Part shown: piece by piece, positions 5,512 through 10,320 of the stretch | Layout: every line of letters begins with the position of its first letter | How positions within the stretch are numbered: the first letter of the stretch is position 1 | Source: HGM11525 sp045649145 | Lineage (GTDB): Bacteria > Bacillota > Clostridia > UBA1381 | Assembly: GCA_045649145.1 (NCBI GenBank) | Contig: JAZRPK010000021.1 | Span: forward strand, 1 to 10,320 | Direction: 5' to 3' | DNA length: 10,320 bases | The notes under the pieces: model-generated | The model's input: only the letters and a program-made list of their open reading frames with translations | What the model was told of the DNA's origin: nothing | Databases searched by the model: none | Made by a program: the position numbers and the translations under genes

Positions 5512-7146
5512 CAGCACAATGACAACTGCAAGGTGTCGAAGGGTTTTTTGACTCAGGTAAGAGATGCTTTTACAAGATACAAGAGCGAGAAGGAAATGCT
5601 TACGCAAAGAGTGCGTGAGAATATGATGTTTTATAAGGGTGCGTATGCAATGCTCTACGATGAGAGCGAAAACAGGACAAGGCCTGCGACGGCATTTATA
5701 CTGTCGGCGGTAGAGAACAAGTACGCTGACTATTTAGACAACTTTCCTCAGCCAAACTTTCTGGCAAGAGAGGAGGGTGATGAGGAAACTGCCAAGCTTC
5801 TTTCGAAGATTATGCCGGCACAGCTTGACGCATCGGGACTAAGAAAGGCATACAAGCAGAACGTGAGGCAGAAGCTTATATGCGGTACGGGTGTGTATGG
5901 TGTGTTCTGGAACAGCACGGAAAAGAACATACATATAAAGCGTCTTGATATTATGAGCGTGTTCTGTGATATGAATGTAGACGATGTTCAGGACAGTAGG
6001 TTTGTATTTGTTGTATCTGCAGTGGACAACGAGCGGCTAAAGACGCTATATCCTAAGTATGCCGATATGTTTGACGGGGACGTTACTATGGACGGCTTTG
6101 AGGAGCAGAAGTCGATGACCGAGTGCTCGGAAATAGTGGACTGTTATTACAAAACTGTTGAGGGTAAGCTGCACCTTTTGAAATTCTGCAATGATGTGGT
6201 AATCGATTCTACTGAGGGTGTGGAAGGCTTTGAAAACGGATTGTACAGGCACGGCCGTTACCCGATTGTATTTGATGTAATGTATCCTGAAGCAAAAGGA
6301 CCGTTCGGGTTCTCGACAGTAGATATCGTAAAAAACCCGCAGCGGTACATTGATATCTTAGACGGTGCGATACTTAAAAACGCAATGCTTGCAAGCAGCC
6401 CCAAATGGCTTATAAAAAAGACCGCAGGAGTCAATACGGAGCAGCTTTCCGATATGAACAGTGAGGTTGTAGAGGCACAGCAGATAAGCGAGGCTGATGT
6501 TAGGCAGCTGGAGGTTGCGTCGGTAAACGGGAATGTGATGGAGCACCGTCAGATAAAGATAGATGAGCTTAAAGAGGTTAGTGCGAACAGAGACTTTGCA
6601 CAGGGCGGAACGACGGGCGGTGTTACAGCTGCACAGGCAATAACTGCTCTTCAGGAAGCGGGAAACAAAACCTCGAGGGCATTAATTGACGACAGCTATG
6701 ACGCATACAAGGAGATTGTAATGCTCGTGGTTGAGCTTATGAGGGAGTTTTTTGACAGGGACAGAATATACAGAATAACCGGCAGTGACGGGAAAAGCGA
6801 GTACAAAAGCTTTTCGCAAGGGGATTTGACTGTGGCAAAGCCTGTTACCGATGCGCTGGGGTTTGTGAAATATTCTGAGTACCATGACATTGTATTTGAC
6901 ATAAACATTGTACCACAAAGACAGAATACATTCCAGAGGGAGAGTCAGAACCAATTGTTTATGCAGCTGTGGCAGTCGGGATTTTTTGCTGCAGGCAACA
7001 TTGAGTCGGCTTTGATTGTACTTAAGAATATGAGCTTTGACGGCAGAGATGCGCTGATGCAGGATTTGTTGGATTTGCAGAGCAAGCAGGCACAGCAACA
7101 GGTACAACAGGCACAGCAGATGCCGATAATGGCACAGGGGGTGTAG
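5509..7146 (+). CDS. Portal protein, P22-type
   Basis: This 545-aa protein forms the dodecameric ring at the capsid vertex through which DNA is packaged and released. Recognition is from the overall pattern of P22-like portals: an N-terminal helical part with RTRPATAFILSAVENKYADY, a run SKIMPAQLDASGLRKAYKQN, the core strand segment LICGTGVYGVFWN, a wing segment LDIMSVFCDMNVDDVQDSR, then the stretch ending GRYPIVFDVMYPEAKGPFG and the helix VDIVKNPQRYIDILDGAILK. Later comes the Gln/Ala-containing segment TTGGVTAAQAITALQEAG with a following long helix. The C-terminus is Gln-rich (QSKQAQQQVQQAQQM). Length is close to T7 gp8 (536 aa) and shorter than P22 gp1 (725 aa). I chose GTG 5509, which has the ribosome site at proper distance. 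It is preceded by the adaptor gene rather than a terminase gene, which is unusual. Confidence 0.93.
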   Translation: MQHNDNCKVSKGFLTQVRDAFTRYKSEKEMLTQRVRENMMFYKGAYAMLYDESENRTRPATAFILSAVENKYADYLDNFPQPNFLAREEGDEETAKLLSKIMPAQLDASGLRKAYKQNVRQKLICGTGVYGVFWNSTEKNIHIKRLDIMSVFCDMNVDDVQDSRFVFVVSAVDNERLKTLYPKYADMFDGDVTMDGFEEQKSMTECSEIVDCYYKTVEGKLHLLKFCNDVVIDSTEGVEGFENGLYRHGRYPIVFDVMYPEAKGPFGFSTVDIVKNPQRYIDILDGAILKNAMLASSPKWLIKKTAGVNTEQLSDMNSEVVEAQQISEADVRQLEVASVNGNVMEHRQIKIDELKEVSANRDFAQGGTTGGVTAAQAITALQEAGNKTSRALIDDSYDAYKEIVMLVVELMREFFDRDRIYRITGSDGKSEYKSFSQGDLTVAKPVTDALGFVKYSEYHDIVFDINIVPQRQNTFQRESQNQLFMQLWQSGFFAAGNIESALIVLKNMSFDGRDALMQDLLDLQSKQAQQQVQQAQQMPIMAQGV

Positions 7147-7149
7147 AGT

Positions 7150-7308
7150 ATGTACAACTGGACCTTATCTAATGTTGACCTTAGCGGTAACGATAAAGAG
7201 GATATAAGGCGGTTAAAGCAAAAGATTGACGAAATCAATCAGGCGATGCGTGTGTTGGTTACACAGATGAGGAAGGAGAGTAACAATGGCAAAAACAGTA
7301 TTGGGTGA
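7150..7308 (+). CDS. Small coiled-coil protein between portal and polyvalent gene (52 aa)
   Basis: I do not recognise this 52-residue protein. It begins three bases after the portal stop codon; an AGGGGG run (about 7136-7141) is an adequate but not strong ribosome site. Residues 15-42 form one amphipathic helix with heptad-like spacing (DIRRLKQKIDEINQAMRVL), likely a coiled coil that oligomerises or binds a partner. The last 23 bases overlap the next gene in another frame and include that gene's ribosome site, so the two are probably translationally coupled. It could be a small scaffold-like or chaperone-like partner of the portal or of the large protein. Support comes from packing and spacing, not from homology. 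Confidence 0.68.
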   Translation: MYNWTLSNVDLSGNDKEDIRRLKQKIDEINQAMRVLVTQMRKESNNGKNSIG

Positions 7309-10300
7309 CAGAAAGCCTGTGTTTAATGTGGAAAAGAAGGACACAACATCAACGAGCGGGACGGTGAGGACACCGTCCCCTACAAGCAGTGGGAAGAATG
7401 AAGAGCCAAAAGCAACAGGTATTGGAACAAGGGAGAGGTTTTCGGCTGAGCAGAAAATCGAAAAAAGGCGCAATGAGCTTATAACGGCTCACAAAAATGA
7501 GATAAGGAAGGCTCTTGAAAGCAAGAAAAAAGAAGAAAGAAAAAAAGCAAGCATACAAACCCGTCGAAGAGGCTTTAATTACGTTCCTACAGCTGATGAT
7601 AAGGCAGAAAAAAGACGCAGAGAGCTGATGTCTGCAAGTGCGTCTTATGTTGGAGATATAAAGACAGAGAGCAAGCAGGCGGAGGGAAACAGAAAGAGGA
7701 TTACATATACTCCGTCGAGTGCGGGCGTCGGGTATTCTTCGTATGGGCTGAATTTTGAAACATCTAAAATGTCGGACGAGTTTATAAATACAAACTCGCC
7801 TTTTGGGGACTATCGCATAACGTCCAAGACGGGAAGCAGAAACACCGGGATAAATGGTGCATCAAAGAACCATGCAGGTATTGACCGAGCTGTTCCTGAG
7901 GGTACAATGGTAAGTTTGCCGATGGATACCACTTTTAAGGCGGCGGGGTATGACGATGCAAGAGGATATTGGATAGAGGTTACCGACAAGAGCGGGAATA
8001 CTTTGCATTATCAGCACCTTAAGGATTACGGCACGTTTAAGCCAGGGCAGATAATATCTGCAGGAACTCCTATTGCAAGGAGCGGTGCGACAGGTGTAGG
8101 AACGGCACACCTGCACGAGGAATATTACACTCCTGACGGCAAGAATATCACTGAAAGCTATTGGGCTAAGTATGCAAACCAAACGCCTGAGTCAATTGAA
8201 AACTGGAAGAAGGAAAACAAGAGTATACAAGATGTTGCTGTTGTTGGGGATGAGAAGGAAAACACAGTTATCAGTAAAGTTGATAACGCAACCAAATATC
8301 TTATGGAAAAGGCTACTGCAGGCTTTGAACGTGTAGGATATGAATACATAAGTTTTCTGGATAAGGTTGGAAAAAGGCTTGAGCGTATAGATAACAGTTG
8401 GGTTATCAAAGGTGATGATTATGCAAAAGGTGTTCGTGGAATTATATCGAGCGGAGCGAGAAAGGGTATAATTAAGTTTCTTGATTCGGAAGGTTTTGAA
8501 AATTTGCTTGAAAAGAGTAAGAGAGATTATCAAGGATATACAAATAATGCACAAATGATGCTGGAAGGTTTTGAAAGTGAGGCGGCAAAAACTGTACTAA
8601 GTGGTGCGGGAATGGTGGCGGAACAGGCAGCACGTCTTGTGCCGACAGCTATTATAGGAACTCTTACAGGAGGAGCAGGGCTTGCGCCCCAAATTGTTGC
8701 CGGTAAAGGTATAATATCAAAGGCAGGTGCCTTTCTTGGCAATATGCTTTCCAAGCCTATGTTTTGGAATTCCTATATACAACAATCTGGAGCAGCTTAT
8801 GCGGATGCAAAGGAGTATGGAGCGACTGAAGAAGAAGCACAAACGGCATCAGATGTTATAGGTTTTGTAAACGCAATGATTGAAAATATAGGCGGTATCG
8901 AATCTGTATTTGGTGAAAAAGTTACTCCATCAGTAATAGGTAGATTTATAAAAGAACTGACCAAAACTGCTGTAGAAGAGGGTTTTGAAGAAGGTTCACA
9001 GGATATTGTAGAAAATCTTGTAAACAAGCTTGTTTACAAAGAAGATGCACCTATATTCTCTATGACAGATGAATATGCTGTGATAAATCCAATAAGAACA
9101 GGCAAGGAAGTTTTAGCCGGTGCAGTAATGGGTGGTGTTTTTTACGGCACAAACGCGGCCTTTTCTTCCACGTTGAGTTATGCTACAGATGGCGAAAGTT
9201 TGTCTGATAATATAAAGAATATGTCTCCCGAAGAATTAGCAACGGTAAAACGGGCGGTTGCGAACGTGCAGAAGAAGGCGGAGAGCGGAGCGTTTGATGG
9301 TTTATCAAAGGCTGAGTTTGAGGCTGACAGCGATGTACAGGTTATAAGAGATACAGTAAGGTTTTCGGTTGCGCCTGATTTTGAAACGAATTATGATAAA
9401 TGGGTGAGTGAGGGAAGACCCGACAGAAAGAGTATTACGGTCGGAAGAACATCAGAAGCACTTAAAAGCATAGGAGTAAAAGAACAGAGGATAACTTGGG
9501 ACACAACAAAAATTAACAAGGCTTTGAAAAAGCACTCATATTTGAATGATGGAATATTAAAGCAAATTCCGCAGCTTATTGATGAGCCTGTTATTGTAAT
9601 GCAGTCAAAAAATATTGACAGCAGAATTACTATGTTCGGTGAGGTATATGATGGTGATGGATTGCCAATTATGGCTGTTTTGGAGCTTCGACCAACTAAC
9701 TATAAGAATAATCTTATACTTGATGAGATAAAGGTTGTTAGCACGCATAGTAGAAAAACTAAAAATTCTGCAAGTGTTTCTCAAACACAAAGCATTATAA
9801 ATTCCAGTAAAATCTTATACATTGAGCCAAACAAAAATAGAACCAATAGATGGCTAACGCTGAATAGGCTGCAATTGCCGTTAAGCATAACCAACTATGG
9901 TTCTATAAATAATATATCATATCCCAATGAAAATGTCAACGATTTTGTGTCGCTGACGGGTAGCGGTGTTCAATTCACACAAGAGAGTAAAGCGTTAGCT
10001 GAAGGAAAAAGAGAAGGAGTGAACAATAATGGCAGAGATGGTATTATATATGAAAGCGGCGAACGGTCAGGTGATGCGAGTGCCGGCGAGCAAGGCAGGA
10101 GAATTTCGGGAAATGAATTCGAAAATAAGGGCAAGCCAGAAAAGGAACGCAAAAGCACAGCAAAGGAGCTTCGTACAAAAGGGAAAACACGTCAAAGGAC
10201 ATTAAGATATGTCGGCAGTGATGAAGTCGGCAAAATCAAAATAGAATTGATAGAAAAGGATGCATATAATGATGATATGCGTTCTTTGGTAGATGAATTA

Positions 10301-10320
10301 AAGGAAACAGGTATAGATGC
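7286..10320 (+). CDS. Giant polyvalent virion protein: M23 peptidase, membrane module, MuF-C nuclease-like domain (partial, 3' end outside)
   Basis: Open to the window end: 1011 codons seen. AAGGAG (7273-7278) precedes the ATG by 7 bases. Residues 1-150 are basic and helical with a repeated AxxKxEKRRxELxxA motif (54-68 and 103-117). Residues 165-290 form an M23 lysostaphin-type peptidase with all key residues: H196 and D200 (NHAGID), H244 (YQHL), H275 and H277 (AHLH); it would cut peptide cross-links in peptidoglycan. Residues 440-630 hold two Gly/Ala-rich hydrophobic stretches (near 451-475 and 605-625) around an acidic helical segment (EEGFEEGSQDIVENL), likely membrane-contacting. Residues 706-865 match the phage MuF-C domain (ITVGRTSEALKSIGV; LKQIPQLIDEPVIVM; MAVLELRP), a predicted BECR-fold nuclease. 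A charged linker follows, then a new domain starts near 965. No MuF head domain is present. The domains suggest a protein packaged and ejected with the DNA. The peptidase is near certain, MuF-C likely, delivery inferred. Confidence 0.9.
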   Translation, partial: MAKTVLGDRKPVFNVEKKDTTSTSGTVRTPSPTSSGKNEEPKATGIGTRERFSAEQKIEKRRNELITAHKNEIRKALESKKKEERKKASIQTRRRGFNYVPTADDKAEKRRRELMSASASYVGDIKTESKQAEGNRKRITYTPSSAGVGYSSYGLNFETSKMSDEFINTNSPFGDYRITSKTGSRNTGINGASKNHAGIDRAVPEGTMVSLPMDTTFKAAGYDDARGYWIEVTDKSGNTLHYQHLKDYGTFKPGQIISAGTPIARSGATGVGTAHLHEEYYTPDGKNITESYWAKYANQTPESIENWKKENKSIQDVAVVGDEKENTVISKVDNATKYLMEKATAGFERVGYEYISFLDKVGKRLERIDNSWVIKGDDYAKGVRGIISSGARKGIIKFLDSEGFENLLEKSKRDYQGYTNNAQMMLEGFESEAAKTVLSGAGMVAEQAARLVPTAIIGTLTGGAGLAPQIVAGKGIISKAGAFLGNMLSKPMFWNSYIQQSGAAYADAKEYGATEEEAQTASDVIGFVNAMIENIGGIESVFGEKVTPSVIGRFIKELTKTAVEEGFEEGSQDIVENLVNKLVYKEDAPIFSMTDEYAVINPIRTGKEVLAGAVMGGVFYGTNAAFSSTLSYATDGESLSDNIKNMSPEELATVKRAVANVQKKAESGAFDGLSKAEFEADSDVQVIRDTVRFSVAPDFETNYDKWVSEGRPDRKSITVGRTSEALKSIGVKEQRITWDTTKINKALKKHSYLNDGILKQIPQLIDEPVIVMQSKNIDSRITMFGEVYDGDGLPIMAVLELRPTNYKNNLILDEIKVVSTHSRKTKNSASVSQTQSIINSSKILYIEPNKNRTNRWLTLNRLQLPLSITNYGSINNISYPNENVNDFVSLTGSGVQFTQESKALAEGKREGVNNNGRDGIIYESGERSGDASAGEQGRRISGNEFENKGKPEKERKSTAKELRTKGKTRQRTLRYVGSDEVGKIKIELIEKDAYNDDMRSLVDELKETGID

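Noticed and set aside
6682..7107. 141-codon open frame on the - strand opposite the portal gene
   Set aside because: Antisense shadow of a clear portal frame, with no promoter or ribosome site of its own.
7286..7308. Programmed frameshift joining the 52-aa frame to the polyvalent frame
   Set aside because: The needed shift is +1, the CAAAAAC run is not a canonical slippery site, and the polyvalent gene has its own strong ribosome site.

Overview
The window is part of a tailed-phage or prophage late region, with every supported gene on the + strand. The host is most likely a low-to-mid GC Bacillota, probably a gut Clostridia (Oscillospiraceae/Ruminococcaceae-like). This rests on strong AGGAGG-type ribosome binding sites, TAA/TAG/TGA all read as stops, an amidase with a C-terminal SLH-like tail, and intergenic double-hairpin repeats of a kind I recall from such genomes (recall, not checked). 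The tail proteins point to a short-tailed podovirus built on the P22/T7 plan.

Layout. 1-64 is a double-hairpin repeat. 107-349 encodes an 80-aa protein of unknown function. 337-1059 encodes a zinc N-acetylmuramoyl-L-alanine amidase (endolysin type) with a likely internal translation start that would release its C-terminal domain. A strong terminator (1061-1095) ends this unit, and a candidate -10 box (1123-1128) may start the next. 1163-2659 is a Gly/Ser/Thr-rich then Ala-rich helical protein, probably virion-associated. 2682-4931 is a nozzle/hub-type tail protein (P22 gp10/T7 gp12-like). 4932-5152 is a gap holding two more copies of the double-hairpin repeat. 5153-5509 is a P22 gp4-like head-tail adaptor. 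5509-7146 is the portal. 7150-7308 is a 52-aa coiled-coil peptide. 7286 to the window end is a very large open reading frame with at least 1011 codons.

The large protein is the most interesting item. It carries an intact M23 (lysostaphin-type) peptidase, a Gly/Ala-rich membrane-like module, and a MuF-C-type predicted nuclease domain, then runs off the window into what may be another domain. The composition suggests a polyvalent protein packaged in the virion and sent into the cell with the DNA: the peptidase would open the wall, the hydrophobic part would contact the membrane, and the C-terminal domains would act inside.

Within this transcription unit the order is tail nozzle, adaptor, portal, polyvalent protein. 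This is the reverse of the P22 and T7 order (portal, capsid, adaptor, nozzle). No terminase, scaffold or major capsid gene lies in the window; they may follow downstream. No tRNA, rRNA, CRISPR array, transposase or integrase was seen.
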